DNA of 64,000 nucleotides from Cornus controversa (taxonomy: Eukaryota > Streptophyta > Magnoliopsida > Cornales > Cornaceae). Position 1 is the first letter of the stretch, and every line of letters begins with the position of its first letter. This document shows positions 14,201 through 23,599 of the stretch, in pieces. A program made the translations under genes and the position numbers. The stretch lies in the NCBI GenBank assembly GCA_026545225.1, contig CM048849.1, positions 55,137,836 to 55,201,835 on the forward strand. Reading direction: 5' to 3'. A model generated the notes under the pieces. That model did no database searches. It worked only from the letters and a program-made list of their open reading frames with translations, and was not told where the DNA came from.

Positions 14201-17200
14201 TAAAAAATCAGAATTTTATTTTTTTAAATATTCATTTTTTCATCTCAAGAGAATTAGGTTTTGAAGTTTAGACTTGTTATTGATTCTCACTTGAGAGTGG
14301 TTCGACCCTGCTTACTACTATACAGTTTTTAGTAAAGTTTTTGCAGGTTTTATTATTTTTTGTACGAAGTGTAGAAAAGCAACGACAAACATCCATTATT
14401 CTACACTCGTCAAGGTGCATGTCTAATTCTCTTTAAATGTGCAGTACCAATTCCATTTCTTTTTTAATCAATTGAAATTTGGGTTGAAATTGTGGTATTT
14501 GCTGCCTGATCCAGGTACATGCATATCAAAATGTCCTGAGATATGAACTTCTTTAATTAGGATGTGTTTTTTCTCTTTAAAACTGCAGGTAACTTAAAGA
14601 TATATTTGTTGAAAATGGGTTTTCACTATGAACAGGTATCATGAGGCATACTAAGAAGGGAAGATGTACTATGGGTTCAATGACAAGTGGGTCTCAAAAG
14701 TTGCTACAACCACCACCTCATCGAGGTCTACCCAATTCCAGTCAACAACAGAGTGCAGCAATGCATACTCAACAAGAAAATCATCACACCAGCTATATGC
14801 AAACTCAAGAACAGAATCAGCGCACTATCTATATGCAAACTCAGCAGCAGAATCAGCGCATTAAGAAGGGAAGATGTACTTTGGGTTCAATGACAAGTGG
14901 GTCTCAAGAGTTACTACAACCACCACCTCATCAAGGACTACCCAATTCCAGTCAACAGCAGAGTGCAGTGATTCATACTCAACAAGAAAATTATCACATT
15001 AACTATATGCAAACTCAAGAACAGAATCAACGCACTTTCTCTATGCAAACTCAACAAATGTTATCTACAAACAGTCAGTCAAGCTCCACTCAACAACAGA
15101 ATCAGCACACCAATTATATACAAACTCAGCAGCAGAATCAACGCCCTTTCTCTACAAACAATCAGTCAAGCTCCAGTCAACAACATCCCGTTTCATCTCA
15201 TGATTTTACTAGTGCAGGTATTATAGTTATATCAATGTGTGTGCCTATTTTTATTTCATTTGGTCAATAACTTTCACAATAATAAACATAATCATTTCTA
15301 TATATTTGTATATAGAATCATCTAGAATGAAACGGAAAACTCGAGGACCCACATTGTGCACTGACATATGGGGAATGCCTCTTACACAACGTATTCTTGT
15401 CCCTTTTAATGCTTGGGGTCAGCCCATGGAGACATGTTGCCCCTTACTTTTACTGATATACCAGATCTGCTAAAAGAGGACGTTTGGGACCTAGTTTTGG
15501 TATGATTTATGAATTTATTTCCTTTTCTTTATATTATTAATGATGTTAACATTGACTATAATTTATTTGAATTTAACGTAGCACAAGTTTGACATTCCAG
15601 ACCTTGCGAAAATGTGGGTGTTACAGTCGACTGGTAGGAAGTGGAAGGATTTCAAGTCTCGATTAAAGAAGAAGCACTACAGAACGCATGATATCAATGT
15701 GGAGCAAATCACATATTGTGATCTTCAAGTTATACCTGAGCAATGGGGCTCTCTAGTTGACTTTTGGAACTCAAGCAAGGGGCAGGTAAGTATGCTGCAT
15801 TTTTTCAAGTGATGAATATGGCAAGTACCATTGGGATAAACCATTCCTTGTGGTAGAGTTTTCCACTTCTCTTTTATGCTTCTCTTATAAATTCTTTGGC
15901 ATCCTCTTCTGAAACAATTAATTTGCTTTCTTAATTTGTCTTTGTTTGATGATTTTAGAAGCGAAGTCATACAAATATAGTCAATCGTTCCAAGCAAGTC
16001 AACACCCATGTAGCAGGGTCGAAAAGCTTTGCTCGTTTACGTGAGGAGGAGGTACATTTTAATTTTCAGCTGCATATGTGAGTCTTGTTAATTTTCAGCT
16101 GCATACGTTATCCTCATATAATTATTTATATGAGGATAGCGTAAGAGAAGGCCAAATGGAGATGAACCGACGCGGGCTGATATGTATATACTTACACACA
16201 CACACGGAAGGATGGGCAGCCTATGGATGAAGAATCCGCAAAAATTATTGTATGTTAATTCTATAGTTTTTTGTTATTATTAGTCTTTTATTTGATTTTG
16301 TAAAGCATAATTATATAGGTGATTGATTTTGCAGGAGAAGCTTAATGAACTTTCAAGTCAGCAACCAGAAGTTTCACAAACCACTGTTACTAAAGATGAC
16401 ATTTTCTCCAAGGCAATGGGCCAAGAAAGACGCGGCCATGTTCGCACATATGGATTAGGTCCATCCCCACCAGAACTTTGGGGCGAAACTCCTACTCGTC
16501 TTAAGACAATGAGGATGGCTTCGGATGTAAGAAGGGCTGCAGATGAAGAGGTGCGCAATCTAAAGGAGCAAATGCAGACAATGACGCAAATGGTAATCAA
16601 ATTGCAGCAACAGATGGATTCTAGGGATAACCATAACCAACAATTTGCCCCAAGTCAACCTTATCGTACTCGACCTGAGCCTACTGATCCCCATTCGGTA
16701 ATGTTGTAATCATAGTTGGTTTATATTCTAAGTGCTATAGTATTAATATGTTCATTTTTACAGATTAATATTTATAATTTTTAGATATAGTGTTCCTTTA
16801 GTTAACTGTATACTCTCATAGGTTTGTGATGAAGCTGGCACTTCTCATGCTTCACAAAATCCCAAAGCATCATCCTCTTCATCTTCTCGTTTACCTTCAT
16901 CACAGGTAATGTTCATATGGTTATTGAAGTCTGGCATATCAGTATCTTAAAATAACTTGGATTTGTGCTTTGTTTATTTTAAAACAAGCTTTAAATTAAA
17001 CTATTGTACTTAATGTTGCAACTTTCAAGACTATCCAAATACACACAAGCCATTCATTAAAGTAGATAAAGGCAATATTTGGAAATTATTGTACTTGCTC
17101 CTTGTTTGTTGTTTCTGAGTTGGCAAACTTTTAGCTAAGAACTGCAGTGGCCAATGAAGCTTATGGTTCTTTTTGTTAAACTCAATGACGGTCACTTCTC

Positions 17201-17964
17201 TCTTGATTTATATCAAAATTTTCTATTTTCTGTTCAGTTTAATTTGAATGTTCACAGTGTATGTGATTCTTCTATAAAATTTTCTATTTTCCTGTTTATA
17301 TCGAATTAATTCTAATATTTTATCTCTATTTGATTTGTATAGGGTATGAGGGAAGTTCTTTTGTTAAGCCCCCGAACACTTGATGTAGTAATTGTCGCTC
17401 GAGGACTGATTTTGAGCAATATACAAAAGTGAGGGGAGAGAGAAACTCAATAACTATGTAAGAAAAATACAGAACATACCACCAATCATGAATCTTGGAG
17501 AAAAATACAGAACATGTTTTTCTCTGATAGTCTTTCTCATTCAAGTTCACCTGCACATCAAGAATATAAATAATTAAAGTCAAATTCCAACCCACACCAC
17601 AACGGAAATACCTTGCAACAAGACATCAATTAAAAAAAAAATCAAATACAAGAACTGGAAGCAGATATACCTTGTCTGCCAAAGGAATTTTTGACCGATC
17701 CAGATTGAAGTCAAACAAATTGTTCTTAGCCTATTGAAGAAATACATTTAATGTTAATCATAGCCATTTAATTGTAATCATAGACATTAATTAAAAAAAA
17801 TGAAATACAAGAACGGCTGATATACCTTGTCTGCCAAAAGAATTATTGGACGAGTGAGATTGAAGGCAAAGATCTTCTTAACCTATAGAAGAGATAATCA
17901 AGAAGAGCACAAATCTCTATTCAAAAATAAGATAATCATTAATTAATAAATATACCTTCATCAT
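2006..17964 (-). CDS. Chimeric seven-exon gene: OLA1 (Obg-like ATPase) middle segment fused to a C2HC zinc-finger tail
   Basis: Exons on the minus strand: 17964-17956, 17882-17826, 17730-17671, 17550-17483, 3718-3605, 3459-3384 and 2254-2006. All introns have GT-AG ends. Lengths 9+57+60+68+114+76+249 = 633 nt, giving an uninterrupted frame of 210 codons. Exons 4-6 encode VNLNEKDYQRK, WVQEHGGE, DEAAKYCEEN and LPKIIKTGFSAIN through to AGPDE. This is the OLA1/YchF region from the altered G4 motif (NxxE) to the start of the TGS domain, in the family order and with the expected split Trp codon. The P-loop and switch regions and most of TGS are absent, so ATPase activity is not expected. Exons 1-3 are unrelated to OLA1. 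Exon 7 adds two CxxC zinc motifs. Intron 4 is about 13.8 kb and filled with transposons. It may be a young chimeric gene or an expressed pseudogene. I infer the joined model and have no transcript evidence. Confidence 0.6.
2255..3383 (-). other. Intron 6 of the chimeric gene
   Basis: About 1.1 kb of AT-rich DNA between AGPDE and the zinc-finger exon. I see no coding remnant of the missing TGS domain and no clear transposon border. In OLA1 the next residues should be VKCWQ, and these are not found here. Confidence 0.45.
3384..3459 (-). CDS. OLA1-derived exon (LPKIIKTGFSAIN ... AGPDE)
   Basis: Minus-strand exon bounded by TTACAG and GTATTA. With the AG from the preceding exon it reads SALPKIIKTGFSAIN, then AISFFIAGPDE, which matches the conserved entry to the OLA1 TGS domain. 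It is phase 0 at its 3' end. Confidence 0.8.
3463..3518. repeat. Poly-T tract flanked by a 15-bp direct repeat
   Basis: A run of about 19 T lies between two copies of GAAGTAAATCTAAGT (about 3466 and 3505), inside the 145-bp intron 5. The layout resembles a target-site duplication around the stub of a poly-A-tailed retroposon insertion, or local slippage. Confidence 0.5.
3605..3718 (-). CDS. OLA1-derived exon (VQEHGGE ... CEENNVQ)
   Basis: Bounded by ATTCTAG|G and CAAAG|GTTAGT. It encodes VQEHGGEHFPFSC, then LERNIADM, then DEAAKYCEENNVQ. It matches OLA1 closely, with one residue fewer than the family in the segment after GGE. The first G completes the Trp codon begun in the exon at 17483. Confidence 0.85.
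3719..4832 (-). other. Intron 4, 3'-proximal part (pre-insertion host DNA)
   Basis: Non-coding AT-rich sequence between the OLA1 exon and the retroelement array. The phrase CCTCATTTTTGGGAGT occurs twice (about 4694 and 4811). Nothing else is recognised. Confidence 0.5.
4833..6073 (+). repeat. LTR 1 of the array
   Basis: TG...CA-bounded, 1241 bp. It contains a TATA-like CTATAAATAG (about 5262-5271) after a long run of short repeated TTTTGAATTTTG-like words. Confidence 0.9.
6074..6133 (+). promoter_or_regulatory. Primer binding site, present twice in tandem
   Basis: ATGGCGCCGTTGCC occurs directly after the LTR end and again about 47 bp later. Each copy is preceded by ACACTCGTCAA, so the LTR end plus primer site is partly duplicated. 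The same arrangement is repeated at 10244-10303. It is complementary to the 3' end of plant tRNA-Asp. Confidence 0.75.
6074..9002 (+). mobile_element. Internal region 1 of the array (no coding capacity seen)
   Basis: About 2.9 kb, with long T and A runs and a short direct repeat around GATGCCACCAT (about 6368 and 6440). The small frames here consist of low-complexity sequence and match no retroelement protein. Confidence 0.8.
9003..10243 (+). repeat. LTR 2 of the array (shared middle LTR)
   Basis: Copy of LTR 1 at an offset of 4170 bp. It serves as the 3' end of the first unit and the 5' end of the second. Confidence 0.9.
10244..13171 (+). mobile_element. Internal region 2 of the array
   Basis: Near-identical second copy of the 2.9-kb internal region, again starting with the doubled tRNA-Asp primer site and ending in a G-rich polypurine tract. 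Confidence 0.85.
13172..14412 (+). repeat. LTR 3 of the array
   Basis: Third LTR copy, followed directly by the AGGTG target duplication and host sequence. Confidence 0.9.
14641..17432 (+). pseudogene. CACTA (En/Spm)-type Transposase_24-like gene, decayed
   Basis: Exon-like blocks with GT-AG borders: 14641-15217 (Gln-rich), 15316-15499, 15582-15785, 15959-16051, about 16138-16251, 16335-16697, 16822-16905 and 17343-17432. Diagnostic phrases are RGPTLCTDIW, FNAWGQP, MLPLTFTDIPD, DIPDLAKMWVLQS, KWKDFKSRLKKKHYRTHD, RKDGQPMDEESAKI, a coiled coil about EEVRNLKEQMQTM, and REVLLLSPRTL. This is the usual order in plant transposase Ptta/En/Spm proteins, which accompany the CACTA TnpD-type enzyme. The frame shifts within the second exon between GQP and GDMLPL, and an AC-repeat expansion near 16190 moves the frame again, so a full protein is unlikely. 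No CACTA terminal repeats were found. It lies inside intron 4 of the minus-strand chimeric gene. Confidence 0.75.
14651..15070 (+). repeat. In-frame 210-bp tandem duplication in a Gln-rich exon
   Basis: The segment starting TAAGAAGGGAAGATGTACT at about 14652 recurs at 14862, an offset of 210 bp (70 codons), with a few differences. Within each unit a decapeptide like YMQTQQQNQR repeats further. The product would be a low-complexity Gln/Asn-rich N-terminus. Confidence 0.85.
17483..17550 (-). CDS. OLA1-derived exon (VNLNEKDYQRK ... KIHDW)
   Basis: Acceptor is GTGCAG|GTGAAC. It encodes VNLNEKDYQRK, then SKIHD and the first two bases of Trp, the OLA1 G4 region. The donor is either GATTG|GTGGTA or, three bases later, GGTG|GTATGT. 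Both keep the frame, the second adding one Trp and fitting the donor consensus better. Confidence 0.75.
17671..17882 (-). CDS. Two tandemly duplicated short exons of the chimeric gene
   Basis: Exon 2 (17882-17826, VKKIFAFNLTRP then LADK) and exon 3 (17730-17671, AKNNLFDFNLDRS then LADK) are similar in sequence and both end GCAGACAAG|GTATAT. Flanking intron words such as AAATACAAGAAC are shared too. Both are phase 0, so duplication keeps the frame. The source of this exon is unknown. Confidence 0.6.
17956..17964 (-). CDS. First coding exon (ATG ATG AAG) of the chimeric gene
   Basis: ATGATGAAG|GTATAT is preceded on the minus strand by a GA-rich leader (about 17965-18045), typical of plant 5' UTRs. 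The start is inferred. It is the only in-frame ATG between that leader and exon 2. Confidence 0.45.
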
Positions 17965-18250
17965 TGCAACCTTCTTGCTCTCTCTCTCTATAAAATTCTC
18001 TCTCTAGTCTCTCTCTCTAAAATTCTCTGTCTCGTCTCTCGCTCCGAGCTCTCTGTGGAAAAATTACGCGCCTCTGTGCTCTTATTCAAATATTTGTAGA
18101 ATATTGGATGGACTGGGCTCGAGATTTAACTGCAGGCCCAGTCCATCAACTTAACCCAAAAGTTGGGTTTGACTTCAGAGGAAAACTGGATGGGGGTAAG
18201 GGTAAGGGTAAGGGCCGGGTCTAGTGTTGAACTAAGTGGGCATGTTTAGG
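17965..18250 (-). promoter_or_regulatory. GA-rich leader and probable upstream region of the chimeric gene
   Basis: AGAGAGAG blocks on the minus strand at about 17970-18040. Upstream lie GGCCCAGTCCA words (18110-18150) and a GGTAAG repeat at 18196-18212. No clear TATA box was found. Confidence 0.35.
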
Positions 18251-20329
18251 GCCCGTTTGGTTCATGTTTTGTTTTGTTTTGTTTCAAATTATTATATATG
18301 TTTTTAAATATTCTCATAAATAAATAAACCAATCAAAAAAAAATGTGATTTGAAATGACATAATTATTTATAACAATTTTCAAAAAACTATTACCCAAAT
18401 AATATTTTGAATTTATCTTCTTTCTTTTTTTGGTTATATGTAAACAAGAATCATTCTTAGTTCTTACGGTACTAAATGAATGAAATGTATCTAAAAAAAT
18501 TCAAAGTAAAAAAAGTGTAGTCTAGAAGCACCTTATTGGTCAAATAGACCTAATTAGCTGTTTCATTGCTTTTCTCACAACTTTTACAAGTGACTAGTTG
18601 GTTTCACACTCGATAGAAGGCTGAAAAGAATGTAGTTTGTGCAAAATGTGCTAACACAAGGGCAACATAAACATGGAAATGAATACCGGGAAAAGGTTTA
18701 TGGCAAAGCTATTTGGAAGACAAGCATGAAAAAAAGTAAGAATTAGAAACTGACAACTGCTACTTCATGTAACAGGAACTTCTGGTCTAAATTACTTTTT
18801 AGTTTTTAAAAAGTCAAAGGTCATGGTTAACTAGTGCCGTGGAAAAGAAAATTTTATGTGTTCCTCAACTATACTAGTATATACAAGATGCATCATCCAA
18901 CGTCTCAGATAGCTTCAAGCCTATGTTACATGAATTGGGCACATGTCTTAACTATGCATATGTGTCTAAGTGTTGAATTTATCATATACCCAAATCAAAG
19001 GACATGGAACACAAACTAAATTTTCATTTCTTCTTTTATGTTTCCTTTTATTTCGTAAGGTAATATAGTAATTTTATGTACCACAGAGCATTCAATATGA
19101 CACTTCCTCATTTTGAAGCTATAATAAAAGGAACACTATACAAAAGTCTTACCTACAATCATATAGCATACTAAAATCACAATATCTGCTTGCTAGCTGC
19201 ACATCCAACTAGATAAGTCAAACACATTTCAGTATATCACATATCCATATTTAGGTGATATATCCGAAACAGGTATCCATATTTAGGTGTGATATATTTA
19301 GTTGCTTTCACACACACTCTAATATTGGTATATTGTAATCAATTTTCCTTCAAAATCTTATATAGAGATATTTATCAAAATGGTGGCCACAGAAAGGATA
19401 GAAAAGCTTGGTATGGACTGAATACATCACTCTTCAAAATTAAACAACTAATGAAGTGATGTTACTTGGTTGTTATTTTACATCCATTCCCGTGAACATG
19501 AATATGCATCAGTGTGTGTACTAGATATGCGCGCGCGCGCGCGCGCACACACACATATATATATATATATTCACAGGGCTAGTAAATCAAATAGATCAGG
19601 TTGGGTACAGAGGAATTATGCCTACTTATTGTGTCCATACCTGAAATTTCAAAAAGTTCTAAGTTTTCCATATAGGTAAAGTGGTAAACTGGTCCAAACA
19701 TAGACTTGTGTGAAAATTTGGGTGTGAAGTTAGATGAAACATAAGGTACCAAGATTTATTGCATCAGAACTCGACTAAGACCCATGTTTTTCTAAAGTAA
19801 CACCAGTATGAACATAGTTTATCCAAGTTGGCCAGGCAGCTTACCATACGTTTTCATATAAGGTCAGCAGATACCACAAAGTCAAAAAAATTGATGTTGA
19901 CAGCATAAAAACCTATAACCCAAACTTTTAACTATCTTATTATTTTTGTTCAGGGGCCTTACATATGTTCAAAAAGATTTAAAAATCTCTATTTATAAGA
20001 AATATTTGAATTTGGTTTTAATATTAGTTTTAACCAAGCAACTTAAAATTTTTAGTTTTATTATTTTACTCTCTTAATAACAACAAATGATCCAGCAGTC
20101 ATGCTTATTGAATTCTTGTCCAAATTCCACATTTATATTAGTAAATCATGGATTTGGATGCCTACTTAACAAATGATCTAAAGTTTTAGTTCATATACTT
20201 CCATTATCCTTCTAGTTTTTTCAATTGTCATTGCCACGGTTACTTGAAAGCTTCTAGACATCATATCCAGCTTTGACGTTTCCTTCCCTCCCAAATAGAG
20301 GTGGTTTTGACTTGTAAGAAGTTATAGAT
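18251..20329. other. Intergenic, no gene recognised
   Basis: AT-rich. GGGCCCGTTTGGTTCATG at about 18251 looks like a hAT/MITE-type end, but no partner end was found. The remaining sequence shows no coding signal. Confidence 0.4.
19528..19570. repeat. Compound (GC)n(AC)n(AT)n microsatellite
   Basis: Alternating purine-pyrimidine run of GCGC, then ACAC, then ATAT repeats over about 40 bp. Confidence 0.95.
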
Positions 20330-20422
20330 AGTATGAAGGCAAAGGCTGACAGGGATGAATGCTCTCCTTATGCAGCCATGCCTGCAGCACAAGATGTTGC
20401 ACAACTGGTCACTGACTGCTGA
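20330..20422 (+). pseudogene. Fragment of ribosomal protein S14 (uS11)
   Basis: The plus strand reads MKAKADRDECSPYAAMPAAQ, then DVAQL, and stops soon after. This matches the highly conserved cytosolic RPS14 segment [20 protein letters not shown] followed by DVAQ. Only about 25 codons are recognisable, and the flanks do not continue the protein. A relic scrap, perhaps from a retrocopy. Confidence 0.75.
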
Positions 20423-22540
20423 AATAACCAAGCCAGAGGTGGAAGTCAAATATCTGAACTCCAGTACCTTCTTTTGAAATGCAAGCTTGTAGTTTTGTAA
20501 TAAAACTTTTTTTGGAAGAGGGAAGAATAATGAGGTGCTCTTTGTACCATTGGATGTTAGTCATAGTTTAGAATGCTGAGGATTCCAATTTTGGAAATGA
20601 GTAGGCTTCACTTCACTAGCTAAGAATTCCCAATTTCAATTTTATTTAATCTTTTCCAGCAGTATTAATACCACAACCTTAGTTTTGTATCATCAAAAGT
20701 TTAACTCTATAGACATTGTGAATGGGATAAAAAAGGAGGTTTATTGCATTAAAATCTTTGGGGGGTTTTTGGATGATTTGGTGTATGATTTTGGACCTAT
20801 GCAATTTAGTGTAGTGGTATAATTGTTTTGGGTATTTCATTAATTACATGTCACAAGTAACCAAATTTGTTCTTTGACATTCCTGAATTCTGGATGAAAT
20901 GGTTTGTGCAAAAATTTACAAAGAAGTGTGTCTTTCTCAGAAGTCATAAACAACACCAAAAATGCATTTATGGCCATTATGATGTGAAAAATGCAAAATC
21001 GGCCAAAATTGATCACAATCTCTGCAGGTTAGGTTATAATTGTCTAGGTTGATTTTGTCACAAAATTGCCATAGGGGAAGACTGTGACGTATATTTTTGT
21101 AATTGACAATCTTTGGTGCAAAACCAAACATGATCGAGTTGTATTCTTTGAGTTATATTTTTGTTATTGATAATGTAATTGAAGTCTCAGAGTAAGCATG
21201 AAGTTCTTCACCAACCATGCAAGGGTTCGTCAAAAGATGAAGCTTGAATCTTTGAGAAAATCCATCAAGGGTTTGAACAAGGATTCGATCGATTGAAGTT
21301 TCAAGATGGTTCCGAATGTATGAGGACATTGTTGATTATATATGAAAGTCACATAGTTCAGGTAAAGTGGTGAGAACACATATATTTCAAATCGGAAGGT
21401 TTTAACCTTGAAAAGAGGGACTTTTAAGCAATTTAGTAAAAACTTTAAGGTTGGACCGGTCCAAGGGGTCTCGGTATCTCAAATTGAGATGTCCATAGGG
21501 TTGGACCGGTCCAAGTGAAGCTCGGCCAGGTCCATGATGTCTGGTTTGCGGGAATTAGCCTATTTTGTTCAGATTTGACTCGGATTTGACCCAAAACTTT
21601 CCTAAAACGGGGGGACTTGTTTCCTATTAGTTTTCAACTTATTTCTCAAGGAAAATTAAGATTTTTAATCTCTATAAAAATCACATATGGTTTCTCTCTC
21701 ATTAAGCTTTTAGTTGAATAGAAATTTATATTTTAGAGAGAGAAAGTGTTGAGATATTTTTCTAGCAAATGATTTTTCCATCAAATTCTTTATTTATATT
21801 TGTGAGAGCACACACATATTCACAGAGTGATTTAGGGTGTCTCTATTTGCTTGATCAGCTGTTCGAAGACTGCATTGAAGATTTCTTCATGATCAAGTTA
21901 CTGAATTGGTTTCTTCGACGACTGTTTTGTTGGTGAAGAAGGAGAAGAATATCGTGCTATGAAGGGGATAGAATACTTACTTTGAGTGTTTGTATTCTTC
22001 CAGTTATCCTTTTGAGAGGATTTTGACGTTAACTGAGAACTACGGCAATTGGACGAGGTAGTCGCAAGACTAAGTCTGAGTTATTCAGCATCAAAGTTCT
22101 TGTCAAATTGGAGTGGGTGTGAGTCTGGGACAGAGTTTGTTGTACTTTGTTTCAACGATAGTGAATTTGCTTCTCTAGGGCTACAAAGCATCACTTGTGG
22201 TTTTCCCCCGATCTGGGTTTTTTCACATATATCTGGTGCATTCTTTACTTTACTGCACTTTATTTTATTTACTTACTTTGTTAGATTGTTAAGAATTTTA
22301 ATTGGACTTAAAATTAAATAATCTGAAAGATTAAGCAAAAATGAGTAAACCTAATCACCTCTCTCTAGGTTTTAAATCTAACTTTCGCGGGCGTGATTGT
22401 GGCTGAGTGTGTCAATTAAAATTACCATTTCACAATAGAACGAATTCTTTGCAGAATATGACTATCGAAAAGGTGTCTAACCACATAAACTGTGTTATGA
22501 TTGTGTTGAATTTATAGGACTAATTTTAATTAAATTAAAA
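20423..22540. other. Unresolved repetitive-looking region, possible decayed LTR
   Basis: Contains two copies of TTGGACCGGTCCAA (about 21452 and 21500), a TATA-like CTCTATAAAAATCAC, and a phrase like CCTAATCACCTCTCTCTAGG (about 22350). These resemble LTR/leader sequence of plant Copia elements. No protein domain or paired LTR was found, so the assignment is weak. Confidence 0.3.
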
Positions 22541-23599
22541 AAAAAGAGTTTGCTGAATTTTATTTCTATTTTAAGTAATTAAAGCAAGAAAATCTATAGA
22601 GTGTAGAGAATAGGAGATGAGTTTAGGGTTATTGACTTCATCACTAACTTCATAATCAATGGTCAATTGAACTAACTATGAGGAATTATACCATGCATAA
22701 GTGGTATCAGTGGCTACAAGCTCACTTTCAACGGTTAAGGGGATAACATATAATTAAAGTTAAGTCATGGACTATCTTCAATTGGCATGAACCATGTGCC
22801 TATTTACTCTACTCTACTCTAGGGTGCAGTATGGTTCATCTTCTCTAGGCATAATCCATCAAAACTTTAACTATACATTCAATTAATATTATTGTGTAAT
22901 AATCACTCTCATAATCACAGAAAACAAAAGAGATTGAGTTCAATCACAACAATTAAGTATCTAAGACAAGATAAGAAATCATTGAAACTGAATATTAAGA
23001 CTTTATTGCTCAATTCTTTAAATAATAGAATGTTCTAAATTACACAATCTATGCATGAATAAGAAAATTACCAATAGTTAGAACAATCAAACCATTGATG
23101 TTTAGTTAGGGCTACATCAAAACCCTAGTGGATGAACTAACCATAGAAGAGAATGCTTCAACGGTTGAGGAAGAAGGCATCATCTCCATGGAAGTAATGT
23201 TACACCTTATTCTCCAATGATTCTTCATTCTAAAAGTTCTTCAAAGCTGCTGCCAATGGTTCCCAATACAGTCTCAATTCGTCACTTTTAACAGCCAAAA
23301 GAATATGAAGTGTCCCCACCTGATTAAGAGACAATTAGGGTTTCCCGCAGACCCTAATTAGGTGAATTTTCCTACAGAACTTTGGCCGAACGTTTGATGC
23401 TCCCAAAGTCCGATTCACGGAATTTTTGTGAAATACAAAAAGATCTCGAATCGAATTTTGTTCAAAACGCTCAAGAATTGGGTCATTTTAATAGTCGAAA
23501 ATAAAAGTTACGAGTAGTTTACCAAAACGGGATTAAAATTGTGTTTGGCGTAGAATTGGGCCTCAGCCTGTAATCTCCTTAAGCAGTTATATGCTATTA
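22541..23599. other. Non-coding, possibly old LTR-type sequence
   Basis: Phrases such as AAAACCCTAGTGGATGAAC resemble plant LTRs, but no ends, primer site or coding block could be defined. Confidence 0.25.

Larger units (their letters stand above)
4833..14412 (+). mobile_element. Non-autonomous Ty3/Gypsy-type array: LTR-internal-LTR-internal-LTR
   Basis: Three 1241-bp LTRs (4833-6073, 9003-10243, 13172-14412) alternate with two internal regions of about 2.93 kb. Each LTR begins TGATAAGTGC and ends ACTCGTCA. The outer ends are flanked by the same 5 bp, AGGTG (4828-4832 and 14413-14417), so the array occupies one integration site. Right after each of the first two LTRs is TGGCGCCGTTGCCGGGGAA, the tRNA-Asp primer site usual for Athila/Tat-type Gypsy elements. 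A purine tract with GGGGG precedes the downstream LTRs. The internal regions carry no gag, protease, RT or integrase that I can see, so this is a large non-coding derivative (LARD type). The two units differ at only about two places I noticed, so it looks very young. It sits in intron 4 of the chimeric gene. Confidence 0.9.

Noticed and set aside
18190-18215. Possible telomere-like repeat
   Set aside because: GGTAAGGGTAAGGGTAAGG has a six-base unit unlike the plant TTTAGGG repeat and is only three units long.
18251-18460. Possible hAT/MITE starting GGGCCCGTTTGGTTC
   Set aside because: No matching inverted end or target duplication was found nearby.
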